Source of the DNA: Xylanibacter rodentium | GTDB lineage: Bacteria > Bacteroidota > Bacteroidia > Bacteroidales > Bacteroidaceae | Assembly: GCF_013166575.1 (NCBI RefSeq) | Contig: NZ_JABKKE010000006.1 | Location: 62,001 to 126,000 of the forward strand | Direction: 5' to 3' | DNA: 64,000 nt | In this document: positions 55,245-63,889 of the stretch, one piece after another | How the letters are laid out: each line of letters starts with the position of its first letter | Numbering within the stretch: the stretch's first letter is position 1 | Position numbers and translations under genes: made by a program | Notes under the pieces: model-generated | The model's input: only the letters and a program-made list of their open reading frames with translations | Database searches by the model: none | What the model was told of the DNA's origin: nothing

Positions 55245-55910
55245 ATGGAAGACGAAAGACACAGAATCAGAGCCCAAAAGAAGCTCATCAAGGTGATTTT
55301 TCCAAACGGGAAAGTGTTCTGCTACAATAATACAACCTCCACAATGATTGATGTTCTGAAAGAGATTGGTGCAGACAGGTTTCCGGACATCAAAATGGAT
55401 TTATGCCACCTTCCATTGCTGTCCAAAGAGATTTACCCCAAATACAAAGAATGGATGAAACCTGTGTGCGACGGATGGTACATCAACGCACAATCCAACT
55501 CAGACAACAAATACATGCAACTGCGCTCGATAAATGACCAGTTGTCACTGGGACTGACCATCGAGATGGGCACCGACTTTGAGATACAAGACAGACTTGT
55601 CCGTGAAAAGAAAAGCCGTACAAAAGACAAGTTGCTGGTGAAATTCCCTGATGGAGAATACATAGCCAATGAAAGTGCATTGGACACATATCTTGAAACG
55701 GTATGGAAACTTGGCATTGATGACATCATGCGCAAGAGACTTACATGGACAGGCAAGGACTTGATAACCACCACAAAAATTACCAACAATCAGGTTCAGA
55801 TAGATGAACACCGTTGGATTATCGTCCCCAACACGACAAAAGACAAGGCTAAACTTCTTCGTGTCATCAAAGCAATGCTGCACATAAATATGGAAATCAC
55901 CGTAATCTAA
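55245..55910 (+). CDS. Unrecognised protein with an internally duplicated module
   Basis: 221 aa from ATG 55245, 5 nt after the LlaJI-like gene. Two halves look homologous. First: IKVIFPNGKVFCYNN, MIDVLKEIGADRF, then CDGWYINAQSNSDNKYMQL with LSLGLTIEM. Second: LLVKFPDGEYIANES, YLETVWKLGIDDI, then DEHRWIIVPNTTKDKAKLL with LHINMEITV. No catalytic motif, signal peptide or membrane helix. It may be a DNA-end, modified-base or complex-assembly module of the restriction system, but that is only context. I cannot name the family. The frame is open upstream into the previous gene; the spacing supports ATG 55245. Confidence 0.75.
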   Translation: MEDERHRIRAQKKLIKVIFPNGKVFCYNNTTSTMIDVLKEIGADRFPDIKMDLCHLPLLSKEIYPKYKEWMKPVCDGWYINAQSNSDNKYMQLRSINDQLSLGLTIEMGTDFEIQDRLVREKKSRTKDKLLVKFPDGEYIANESALDTYLETVWKLGIDDIMRKRLTWTGKDLITTTKITNNQVQIDEHRWIIVPNTTKDKAKLLRVIKAMLHINMEITVI

Positions 55911-55968
55911 AACAGGCTATATAAAAATGGGAAAACACAAAAGATACTCCAAACTATAATGTAAAAAC

Positions 55969-56454
55969 ATGGACAAACTTACCAAAGAACAACGCCACCG
56001 TTGCATGGCTGCTATACGTGGGAAGAACACCAAGCCGGAACTGTTAGTAAGGAAGTTTCTTTTCAGCCGTGGTTACCGCTATAGGCTAAACCACCCGCGT
56101 CTTCCCGGCCATCCAGATATTGTCTTGCGCAAGTACCGCACGGCAATATTTGTCAACGGCTGTTTCTGGCATGGACATAAAGACTGCAAATACTTTGTAA
56201 TGCCCAAAAGCAATACCAAATTCTGGAAAACAAAGATACAGCGCAACCAGGAACGCGACATAGCCGAACAGCGCAAATTGGCAGCCATGGGATGGCACTG
56301 TATAACCATATGGGAATGCCAGTTGAAAGCCCCGGTCCGCGAACAGACATTGGAATCTTTAGCATACACCCTCAACCGAATATTCCTTCAAGACCACAGC
56401 ACAAAGCGCTATACTTTCCCCGAAAAAGAGCAGACAATGGCAGCAGAACCATAA
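55969..56454 (+). CDS. vsr: Very-short-patch repair endonuclease
   Basis: 161 aa, full length. Opening MDKLTKEQRHRCMAAIRGKNTKPEL is typical of Vsr; the active site is GHPDIVL with Asp50, FVNGCFWHGH with Trp67, His68 and His70, and the Cys/His zinc residues of HKDCKYF. Vsr nicks beside T:G mismatches formed by deamination of 5-methylcytosine, so it fits the two m5C methyltransferases upstream. It is the last gene of the island; 59 nt separate it from the duplicated-module gene. Confidence 0.94.
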   Translation: MDKLTKEQRHRCMAAIRGKNTKPELLVRKFLFSRGYRYRLNHPRLPGHPDIVLRKYRTAIFVNGCFWHGHKDCKYFVMPKSNTKFWKTKIQRNQERDIAEQRKLAAMGWHCITIWECQLKAPVREQTLESLAYTLNRIFLQDHSTKRYTFPEKEQTMAAEP

Positions 56455-56541
56455 ACTCCGTCCACGCCTCACGGCATTCTCCGTCATGACAAAATCACGG
56501 TAAGCATTATTGGCCTGGAAGGCAAAAAATAAAGCGTCGCC

Positions 56542-56573
56542 TTTCGTCATACCGCATAAAATGATTACCTTTG
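56542..56573 (+). promoter_or_regulatory. Candidate promoter for the esterase gene
   Basis: TACCTTTG (56566-56573) with TTTC (56542-56545) 20 bp upstream; about 80 nt leader to ATG 56656. The remaining 56455-56541 shows nothing else. Confidence 0.5.
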
Positions 56574-56655
56574 CAAATACATATTTATATAATACGGCAA
56601 GAGAAAACCGGATTCGCCATAAAATCAATATAACAAAAACAAAATCATAAAAACG

Positions 56656-58275
56656 ATGAAAAGACTACTTTCTACTATTGCAATCTTCGGAGCATCGGTG
56701 ACCATGACTTTCGGACAGGTACCGGATGTGATGGAGGATGTCAACAAGGTGGTTGACAATACCCCCGACAGTATAGCCAAAGCTCTGATGGCACGCCCAA
56801 AGCCGGGCACCACACGCCGCGGACAGCAGCCCGTGCTGTTTCTGATAGGCAACTCGACCATGCGCAACGGCACGCTGGGCAACGGCAACAACGGCCAATG
56901 GGGATGGGGATATTTTGAACACGAGTATTTCGATCTGAACAAGATAAGCGTAGAGAATCAAGCTCTTGGCGGCATGAGCACACGCACGTATTACAACCAG
57001 TTGTGGCCGGCCGTGCGCGAAGCGCTGAAACCGGGCGACTGGGTGATAATATCCATCGGACACAACGACGGCGGACCTATCGACAGCGGCCGCGCACGCT
57101 CGGTGCTCAAAGGCACTGGCCACGACTCGGTGGAGGTTACAATCAAAGAGACAGGCGTAAAGGAGACCGTGTATACATATGGCGGATACATGCGCAAGTA
57201 TATCGCTGACTGCCGGGCAAAGGGTGCCAACCCCATACTGATGTCACTCACCCCACGCAACGCCTACGACGAGCAAGGCAAGATTGTACGCAAGCCGCAA
57301 GGACAATGGCTTGAGGAAATAAGCCGTGAGCAGGGTGTGCCCTACGTTGACCTTAACGAGATTTCGGGAGCCAAACTCGACATGTACGGCAAATGGAAAG
57401 AAAGTTACCACTTCTACAAGGACAACATTCACACAAGCCGTTTCGGCGCCGTGCTCAACGCCCGCTCGGCCGCCGAAGGACTGGCGGCAAACACCGACCC
57501 GCAACTGGCACCGCTACAGGCTATGATGAAGCCGCTGACGCTGCCTGCGGTAGCGGTAAAGCGTGAGACGGGCAAGCCGGTGGTATTCTTCACGGGCGAC
57601 TCGACGGTGAAGAACGAGGACAAGGACGATGACGGCATGTGGGGATGGGCGTCGCAAGCCTACACCGTGTTCAATCCGAAGAAGATAACGTGCATGAACA
57701 GTGCACGGGCCGGACGCTCCACACGCACTTTCCTTAACGAGGGTCTTTGGGACAGGGTGTACAACAGCCTTCAGCCGGGCGATTTCGTACTGATACAGTT
57801 CGGACACAACGACATCGGCCCCATCGACGACAAGAAGATGCGCGGCGTAATACCCGGCACGTCCGACTCGACAAAAGTGTTCCGTATGAAGGACTCCGGC
57901 AAATATGAACTGGTATATACCTTCGGATGGTATCTCAAGAAGTTTATCCAGGATGTGCGCGAAAAGGGAGCCACGCCCATACTCGTAACCATCACCCCGC
58001 GCAACGAGTGGAAGGACGGCAAAATAGAGCGCCGCAACGATACTTACGGCAAGTGGTATCGGGAAGTGGCCGAACAGACAGGCACCGAACTGGTCGATCT
58101 GCACAACATCACGGCCGACTATCTCGACAAAAAGTGTGGCAGCAAGGACAAGGCAATGAAATATTACAAGCGCGACCACACACACACGTCGCTGCTCGGT
58201 GCAAAGACAAATGCCAAAAGCGTGGCAAAGGGGTTGAAGGCCAACCGTTCGCCTTTAGCGGAATATCTTCGCTAA
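56656..58275 (+). CDS. Tandem SGNH-hydrolase esterase (CE12-like, rhamnogalacturonan acetylesterase)
   Basis: 539 aa: signal peptide (MKRLLSTIAIFGASVTMTFG), then two SGNH domains. Domain 1 (about 60-275): FLIGNSTMRNG, LGGMSTRTYY, SIGHNDGGP, DNIHTSRFGA. Domain 2 (about 305-530): FFTGDSTVKNED, GRSTRTFLNEG, QFGHNDIGP, DHTHTSLLGA. Both keep the nucleophile Ser, the Asn of the HND block and an Asp-x-x-His pair, but domain 1 has Asn in place of the Asp of GDS. CE12/RhgT-like esterases remove acetyl groups from rhamnogalacturonan, which fits the GH28 gene at 39 kb. Confidence 0.88.
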   Translation: MKRLLSTIAIFGASVTMTFGQVPDVMEDVNKVVDNTPDSIAKALMARPKPGTTRRGQQPVLFLIGNSTMRNGTLGNGNNGQWGWGYFEHEYFDLNKISVENQALGGMSTRTYYNQLWPAVREALKPGDWVIISIGHNDGGPIDSGRARSVLKGTGHDSVEVTIKETGVKETVYTYGGYMRKYIADCRAKGANPILMSLTPRNAYDEQGKIVRKPQGQWLEEISREQGVPYVDLNEISGAKLDMYGKWKESYHFYKDNIHTSRFGAVLNARSAAEGLAANTDPQLAPLQAMMKPLTLPAVAVKRETGKPVVFFTGDSTVKNEDKDDDGMWGWASQAYTVFNPKKITCMNSARAGRSTRTFLNEGLWDRVYNSLQPGDFVLIQFGHNDIGPIDDKKMRGVIPGTSDSTKVFRMKDSGKYELVYTFGWYLKKFIQDVREKGATPILVTITPRNEWKDGKIERRNDTYGKWYREVAEQTGTELVDLHNITADYLDKKCGSKDKAMKYYKRDHTHTSLLGAKTNAKSVAKGLKANRSPLAEYLR

Positions 58276-58285
58276 AGGTGAACAT

Positions 58286-58880
58286 GGAGTTAAAGGAGTT
58301 AACTGGAGTTATCACTCCGCTACGCTCCGTTAGGAGTTAAAGACAATAGCCTTGTTCTTATTTAGAAGTTAAAGGGGATTAATGCGACAAAAAGATATTT
58401 ATGACAAATACATTCAAAAATATTAAAGCATGGCAAAGAGCACATGAGTTTGTTGTCAAAATATACAAGACGACACGTTTCTTTCCTGAGTTTGAGAAGT
58501 ACGGGCTGGCAGCCCAATTCCAGCGCGCAGCCGTCTCCATACCGGCAAACATTGCCGAGGGCTTTCGCAAACTGAGCAAAGCAGACAAGTTGCGCTTCAT
58601 GAATATAGCACAAGGAAGTCTTGAAGAATGCCGTTACTACATTATATTGTCAAAAGATCTCGAATACATCAATCAAAATACGTATGATACTCTCAATGAA
58701 CATTTAGAAGACACAAGCCGACTTCTGAATTCCTATTGCAGAGGTATAATAAATAATGCATATAAAAACTTGATTATAGATGAATAATCTCCCTTTTACT
58801 CAAAAAGAAGAATAAAGCATATGTCTTTAACTCCTGAGCGACCGCAGGGAGCGATAACTCCCGTTAACTCCTTTTACTCC
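58286..58880. mobile_element. Candidate cassette: four-helix-bundle gene between about 100-bp inverted repeats
   Basis: The left end (from 58286) and the complement of the right end (to 58880) both read GGAGT(T/A)AAAGGAGTTAAC, then GGAGTTATC, a CTCC hairpin, GGAGTTAAAGACA, and then similar but diverged T-rich sequence for about 100 nt. They enclose only the S23-like gene. The repeat cores (58305-58342 and 58825-58861) are the same sequences found in tandem at 31011-31085. The layout resembles 23S rRNA intervening sequences, which also carry an S23 gene inside a long stem. No transposase is present. Confidence 0.6.
58401..58787 (+). CDS. Four-helix-bundle (S23/23S rRNA intervening-sequence-type) protein
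   Basis: 128 aa. Clear S23 family: FKNIKAWQRAHEFVVKIYKT at the N-terminus, FPEFEKYGLAAQFQRAAVS, IPANIAEGFRKLSKADKLRF, and AQGSLEECRYYIILSKDL. The family forms homopentameric four-helix bundles, related to Avd of diversity-generating retroelements and to proteins coded in 23S rRNA intervening sequences; its own role is poorly defined. It lies alone inside inverted repeats, not near rRNA or a reverse transcriptase. Confidence 0.9.
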   Translation: MTNTFKNIKAWQRAHEFVVKIYKTTRFFPEFEKYGLAAQFQRAAVSIPANIAEGFRKLSKADKLRFMNIAQGSLEECRYYIILSKDLEYINQNTYDTLNEHLEDTSRLLNSYCRGIINNAYKNLIIDE

Positions 58881-58888
58881 TAAAAAAT

Positions 58889-60880
58889 ATGATCGACAGA
58901 ACAACCGTAGAACGTATCCTTGACGCCGCACAGATAGTCGACGTGGTATCGGAGTTTGTCACTCTGCGCAAGCGTGGAGTGAACTATGTGGGGCTTTGCC
59001 CTTTCCATGATGACAAGACTCCGTCGTTCTACGTATCGCCGGCGAAGGGCGTGTGCAAATGTTTCTCGTGCGGAGCGGGCGGCAGTGCCGTACACTTTAT
59101 AATGAGGCATGAGCAGATTACCTATCCCGAGGCACTACGCTGGCTGGCAGCCAAATACAACATCGAGATACAGGAGCGTGAACTCACCGACGACGAGAAG
59201 CGCGAGGCAAGCGAGCGGGAAAGCATGTTCATCGTCAACGAATGGGCGAAAGACTATTTCCGCGACATCATGAACAACGATGTCGACGGGCAGGCCATCG
59301 GCAAACAGTACTTCCGCAGCCGCGGCATACGCGACGACATAATGCAGAAGTTCCAGCTTGGCTATGCCCTACCACGACGCAACGCTCTGTCGGAAGCAGC
59401 ACTGAAGAAAGGATACAAGGAGGAATTTCTCGTAAAGACGGGCCTATGCTACAGAAAAGACAACGGTGAACTGGCAGACCGCTACGCCGGTCGTGTGATA
59501 TTTCCGTGGTTCAACGTCAGCGGCAAGATAAACGCTTTCGGCGGTCGTCTGCTCGACTCGCGCACCAAAGGCGTGCAACAGAAATACGTCAACTCACCCG
59601 AGTCGGACATCTATCATAAAGACCATGAACTCTACGGACTGTATCAGGCCAAGAAAGCCATCGTCAAAGAGGACTGCGTGTACATGGTCGAAGGCTATAC
59701 CGACGTCATTGCCATGCACCAATGCGGACTGGAGAACGTGGTAGCCAATTCGGGTACGGCGCTCAGCATATACCAGATACGCCTGTTACATCGGTTCACG
59801 CAAAACGTGGTTCTGCTCTACGATGGCGACGAAGCGGGCATACACGCGGCCATGCGAGGCACTGACATGCTGCTGGGAGAGGGAATGAACATCAAGGTGC
59901 TCATACTTCCTGACGGTGACGACCCTGACAGTTTCTCGCGCAAGCATAGTGCGGAGGAGCTGAGAAAGTATATCGCAATGCATCAGACGGACTTCATACA
60001 GTTCAAGACTGACCTGTTGCTCAATGGCGTCAGCGACCCGGTAAAACGGTCGGAAGCCATAGCAAGTATAGTAAAGAGCGTGTCGGTGATACCCAACCAG
60101 ATAACACGCGACACGTATATCCGCGAATGTTCGCATCGTCTGCAAATGAACGAGCAGACACTTATAAACACAATGAACGGCTTCATCCGCGGCGACCGCG
60201 AGGACAAGGCGAAGGAACTGGAGCGCGAGCAGCGCAGATTGCAGAACAGACAGGATGGAACGACCGCCACGCAAGGTGCTGACAACGGAACTGCCACGAA
60301 CGGGACCGAACTGCCGCGGATAGGTCTGCACACCGTGGAGGAACAGTCTACTGAGGTAGAACGGATGCTCGTTCAGAACATAATACGCCACGGCGAGGAA
60401 ATAATCTTTGACGGGTTGGAGACCGAAGACGGTCAGACAATCAGCCTGTCGGTGGCACAGTTTATCGACTACGACCTGTCACAAGACGGTCTGCACTTTG
60501 CCAACGAACTGCACAACCGCATTCTGGCCGAGGCCGTAGAGCACAACAATGATGAGGGGTTCCGCGCCGAGACATATTTCATGCACCATCCCGATGTGCA
60601 TATCAGTCAGCTTGCCGGTGATCTTGCCATCAATCGTTACCAACTCAGCCGCACCCTTGAAATGCAGCACAAACCCGAGACTCTGCGACAGCGTGTGGTG
60701 CACCTGATACTCGACTTCCGCATGGACATCGTCAAACGGCATCTGAAGGACATACAGATTCAACTCCGGCAGGCCGGCAACGACATGGAACGCATCATGC
60801 AACTATTACAGGAACAGAAAGAAACGCAATTGCTCCGCGATACATTGGCACGAAAACTGGGCAACGACATAATGATATAA
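58889..60880 (+). CDS. dnaG: DNA primase
   Basis: 663 aa. N-terminal CHC2 zinc-binding domain (CPFHDDKTPSFYVSP and CKCFSCGAGGSAVHFIM), primase core with TOPRIM (VYMVEGYTDVIAMHQCG and VLLYDGDEAGIHAAMRG), and a C-terminal DnaB-interaction region beginning around residue 470. It makes RNA primers for replication. The start lies 8 nt after the right end of the S23 cassette, so the insertion abuts the dnaG leader. No rpoD or rpsU neighbours as in the macromolecular synthesis operon of E. coli. Confidence 0.96.
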   Translation: MIDRTTVERILDAAQIVDVVSEFVTLRKRGVNYVGLCPFHDDKTPSFYVSPAKGVCKCFSCGAGGSAVHFIMRHEQITYPEALRWLAAKYNIEIQERELTDDEKREASERESMFIVNEWAKDYFRDIMNNDVDGQAIGKQYFRSRGIRDDIMQKFQLGYALPRRNALSEAALKKGYKEEFLVKTGLCYRKDNGELADRYAGRVIFPWFNVSGKINAFGGRLLDSRTKGVQQKYVNSPESDIYHKDHELYGLYQAKKAIVKEDCVYMVEGYTDVIAMHQCGLENVVANSGTALSIYQIRLLHRFTQNVVLLYDGDEAGIHAAMRGTDMLLGEGMNIKVLILPDGDDPDSFSRKHSAEELRKYIAMHQTDFIQFKTDLLLNGVSDPVKRSEAIASIVKSVSVIPNQITRDTYIRECSHRLQMNEQTLINTMNGFIRGDREDKAKELEREQRRLQNRQDGTTATQGADNGTATNGTELPRIGLHTVEEQSTEVERMLVQNIIRHGEEIIFDGLETEDGQTISLSVAQFIDYDLSQDGLHFANELHNRILAEAVEHNNDEGFRAETYFMHHPDVHISQLAGDLAINRYQLSRTLEMQHKPETLRQRVVHLILDFRMDIVKRHLKDIQIQLRQAGNDMERIMQLLQEQKETQLLRDTLARKLGNDIMI

Positions 60881-60907
60881 ACAGGTAAAGACTCAACATA
60901 AACAACG

Positions 60908-61246
60908 ATGTACTATATCAAGAAAACAATGGAAATATCGGCCTGCCACAGGCTCGAACTCGACTATGAGAGCAAATGTACAAACCGCCATGGGCACAAC
61001 TGGCTGATAACGGTATACTGCAAAGCACGCGAACTGAACGCCAACGGCATGGTTTGCGACTTTACCGATGTGAAGCGGCGTATCCACGGCTATCTCGATC
61101 ACGGTGATTTGAATGAGCTTCTGCCTTTCAATCCTACAGCAGAGAACATAGCCAGATGGTGCACCGAGCAGATACCGGAATGCTACAAGACTACAGTACA
61201 GGAAAGCGAGGGCAACACTGCGACATACGTTGCAGACGAAGAATAG
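60908..61246 (+). CDS. queD: 6-carboxy-5,6,7,8-tetrahydropterin synthase
   Basis: 112 aa, PTPS fold. Zinc ligands His14 (SACHRL), His28 and His30 (CTNRHGHNW); the nucleophile is likely Cys24; the C-terminal half has VCDFTDVKRRI, LDHGDLNE and PTAENIARW. QueD converts dihydroneopterin triphosphate to the pterin precursor of preQ0. It lies 79 nt upstream of queE in the same direction; queC is elsewhere (20.0 kb). Confidence 0.93.
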   Translation: MYYIKKTMEISACHRLELDYESKCTNRHGHNWLITVYCKARELNANGMVCDFTDVKRRIHGYLDHGDLNELLPFNPTAENIARWCTEQIPECYKTTVQESEGNTATYVADEE

Positions 61247-61325
61247 AATTTGCAGCATAAACAAAAAGTGTCATACCGCAGAATACAAACAGATCCGTCG
61301 CTACAGCAACAAACAACTACCGATA

Positions 61326-61910
61326 ATGAAAAGAATAAACGAGATATTCTATTCACTGCAAGGCGAAGGCCGCAACACCGGCAGAGCCGCCATTTTCATC
61401 CGATTTGCCGGATGCAACCTGCGCTGTCCTTTCTGTGATACAGAGTTTTCGGAATACAACGAAATGAATGACACCGACATCATCGCAGCCATAAGCGCCT
61501 ATCCGTCGCGCTTCGTGGTGCTTACTGGAGGTGAACCGACATTACAGGCCGACAACGCTTTCATTGCCCTGCTGCACGCCAACGGCTACGAAGTGGCCAT
61601 GGAAACCAACGGCACACACCCGGTCCCTGCCGGCGTTGACTGGATTACGGTATCGCCGAAAGAATCCTTTGCCGGCAAAGCTGGAACCACAGTGGTGCGC
61701 CGATGCAACGAACTGAAATGTATATTCGACGGGCATACAACCATCGCAAACGACTACGGAATTGAGGCCGACTATTACTTTCTGCAACCCTGCGACACGG
61801 GCTGCCCTGAACGCAACAGCCTCATCACGCAAGCCTGCATAGAATATATCCTCCGGAATCCGAAATGGCGTTTGTCTCTACAAACCCACAAACTGACAGG
61901 ATTCAAATAA
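61326..61910 (+). CDS. queE: 7-carboxy-7-deazaguanine synthase (radical SAM)
   Basis: 194 aa from ATG 61326 (MKRINEIFYSLQGEGRNTG, the usual QueE opening; the frame is open upstream to overlap queD). Radical SAM cluster motif CNLRCPFCDTEF (CX3CX2C), GGEPTLQ, METNGTHPVP, and HKLTGFK at the C-terminus. It rearranges carboxytetrahydropterin to CDG, between QueD and QueC. Confidence 0.94.
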   Translation: MKRINEIFYSLQGEGRNTGRAAIFIRFAGCNLRCPFCDTEFSEYNEMNDTDIIAAISAYPSRFVVLTGGEPTLQADNAFIALLHANGYEVAMETNGTHPVPAGVDWITVSPKESFAGKAGTTVVRRCNELKCIFDGHTTIANDYGIEADYYFLQPCDTGCPERNSLITQACIEYILRNPKWRLSLQTHKLTGFK

Positions 61911-61928
61911 ACAACACAACTATCAGCC

Positions 61929-63347
61929 ATGCACGAACTATACATCACAGGCATAATAATACACAAGATAATCGTGATACTCACAATAGTACACGTCCTG
62001 ATGGGCAACCGCCTGCCGGCCAAGACCATGGCGTGGGTTCTCGTGATATACTTCGTGCCCGTGGCCGGAATACTGCTATACATTTTCTTCGGCATAGACA
62101 CACGCAAGGAACGCCTGATCAGCGCACGCAGCCTCAACCAGCTGGGCAAACGCTCCATGCTCAACTTCGTCGAACAGCAGGCTCTGCGACTGCCCGAAGA
62201 GCACAAACAGACAATAGACCTCTTCATCAATCAAAACCTGTCACTGCCGTTCAAGGACAACGAAACGGACATATACACCGACGGACACGGCTTTTTCACG
62301 GCTTTGCTCGCTGCCATAGGCAGAGCCACCCATCACATACACATCGATATGTACATCTTTGCCGACGACCCTTTAGGCTGTCTCGTGGCTGACGCGCTCA
62401 TCGACAAGGCCCGCCAAGGAGTTGAAGTACGACTGATATATGATGACGTGGGTTGCTGGAACGTTCCTCAGCGCTTCTTCGAACGCATGCGCGAAGAGGG
62501 CATTGAGGTCCATCCCTTTCTGCCGGTACGCTTTCCTTCGTTCACGAGCAAAGCCAACTACCGCAATCACCGCAAGATAATAGTGATAGACGGAGTGACG
62601 GGATTCACCGGCGGCATGAACATCGCACTGCGCTATGTGAAAGGTATGGGAAAACAGAAATGGCGCGACACAATGGTAAAGATATCCGGCAACGGGGTCT
62701 ATGCCCTTCAAATGGTATTTCTCGTAGACTGGTATTTCGTAGACCGCACTCTGATTTCCAACCGTAAGTACTATCCGCCCTGTACTATCACCAACGACTG
62801 CCTGGCACAGATAGTGACGAGCAGCCCCGCGTCGCCATATCCGGAAATAATGCAGGGCTACCTGCGCGTGATAATGGGTGCACGGAAATATATCTACATC
62901 GAGACCCCTTACTTCATTCCTACCGAACCGATACTATTCGCCTTGAAGACCGCCGCACTTGGCGGTATCGACGTGCGCCTGATAGTACCGATGGAGGCCG
63001 ATGCCAAATTTGTGGAATGGGCAAGCCGCTCATATCTGCGGGAAATAACCAAAGCCGGCGTAAAGGTATATCTCTACACCGCCGGTTTCATACACAGCAA
63101 GGTTCTTATCTGCGACGATTCGCTGAGCACGTGCGGTTCGACAAACGTCGACTCGCGCAGTTTTGAAAACAACTTCGAGGCCAACGCTTTCTTCTACGAC
63201 AAGGCAACGGCATTGCAATTCAAATCAATATTTCTCAGCGATCAGGAATCATCGGTAATGTTCGACAAGGTTGCCGAACGCATGTCACCGGGATTCTTCG
63301 CCCGACTATGGGAAAGTCTTACCCGATTGCTGTCTCCATTGTTGTAA
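61929..63347 (+). CDS. cls: Cardiolipin synthase
   Basis: 472 aa. Two N-terminal membrane helices (IIIHKIIVILTIVHVLMG and WVLVIYFVPVAGILLYIFFG), then two PLD domains with HKD motifs NHRKIIVIDGVTGFTGGMN and HSKVLICDDSLSTCGSTN, and a C-terminal LWESLTRLLSPLL. It condenses phosphatidylglycerols to cardiolipin at the inner membrane. Follows queE by 18 nt, so possibly in its transcript. Ends 5 nt from the convergent rsmD stop. Confidence 0.93.
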   Translation: MHELYITGIIIHKIIVILTIVHVLMGNRLPAKTMAWVLVIYFVPVAGILLYIFFGIDTRKERLISARSLNQLGKRSMLNFVEQQALRLPEEHKQTIDLFINQNLSLPFKDNETDIYTDGHGFFTALLAAIGRATHHIHIDMYIFADDPLGCLVADALIDKARQGVEVRLIYDDVGCWNVPQRFFERMREEGIEVHPFLPVRFPSFTSKANYRNHRKIIVIDGVTGFTGGMNIALRYVKGMGKQKWRDTMVKISGNGVYALQMVFLVDWYFVDRTLISNRKYYPPCTITNDCLAQIVTSSPASPYPEIMQGYLRVIMGARKYIYIETPYFIPTEPILFALKTAALGGIDVRLIVPMEADAKFVEWASRSYLREITKAGVKVYLYTAGFIHSKVLICDDSLSTCGSTNVDSRSFENNFEANAFFYDKATALQFKSIFLSDQESSVMFDKVAERMSPGFFARLWESLTRLLSPLL

Positions 63348-63352
63348 CAAAA

Positions 63353-63886
63353 CTAAACTCTGAACATCGAGAAATTCACACTGCCGTACGCCCTGTGCTC
63401 CACAAAATTACAGTGAGCGCTGAAGTCATTGTCCTTTCCGTGTTCAAAAACGAACACTCCACCCTCGGCAAGCAATCCCTTGCCGAGAACGAGATCGGGT
63501 ATCTTAGGCAGTTCCTTAAGCGCATAAGGCGGGTCGGCAAAGATGAAATCAAACTGCTGGCGACACGACTTCAAGAAGCGGAACACATCACCGCGCACAG
63601 GCACGCACCTGTCGGTGCCGAGTTTCTTGAGACACTGTGAGATGAAAGCATGATGATCACGGTCCATCTCAACGCTCACCACACGGCTGCAACCGCGCGA
63701 CACGAGTTCGAGCGATATGCTGCCGGTACCAGAGAAAAGGTCGAGAGCTGTAGCCCCGTCAAAATCAATATATCCGCCAAGCACGTTGAAGATGTTCTCC
63801 TTGGCAAAATCAGTCGTAGGCCGGGCCTTGAACGACCGGGGCACATCAAAGTGACGGCCCTTATATTCTCCTGTGATTATTCTCAT
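63353..63886 (-). CDS. rsmD: 16S rRNA (guanine(966)-N2)-methyltransferase RsmD
   Basis: 177 aa. Opens MRIITGEYKGRHFDVPR; SAM loop LDLFSGTGSISLELVSRG; acidic VVSVEMDRD; catalytic DPPY in FIFADPPYALKELP. Modifies G966 in the small subunit. The upstream DUF3822 gene stops 3 nt before its ATG, with GGGAGG spanning that stop as a possible ribosome site. Confidence 0.93.
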   Translation of the reverse strand: MRIITGEYKGRHFDVPRSFKARPTTDFAKENIFNVLGGYIDFDGATALDLFSGTGSISLELVSRGCSRVVSVEMDRDHHAFISQCLKKLGTDRCVPVRGDVFRFLKSCRQQFDFIFADPPYALKELPKIPDLVLGKGLLAEGGVFVFEHGKDNDFSAHCNFVEHRAYGSVNFSMFRV

Positions 63887-63889
63887 TGT

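Noticed and set aside
44955..56454. DISARM, BREX or Z1-type defense system
   Set aside because: No DUF1998 helicase, PglZ, BrxL or Z1 ATPase gene is present; the motor is McrB-like and the nuclease LlaJI/McrC-like.
58401..58787. S23-like gene as Avd of a diversity-generating retroelement
   Set aside because: No reverse transcriptase, template repeat or variable repeat lies nearby.
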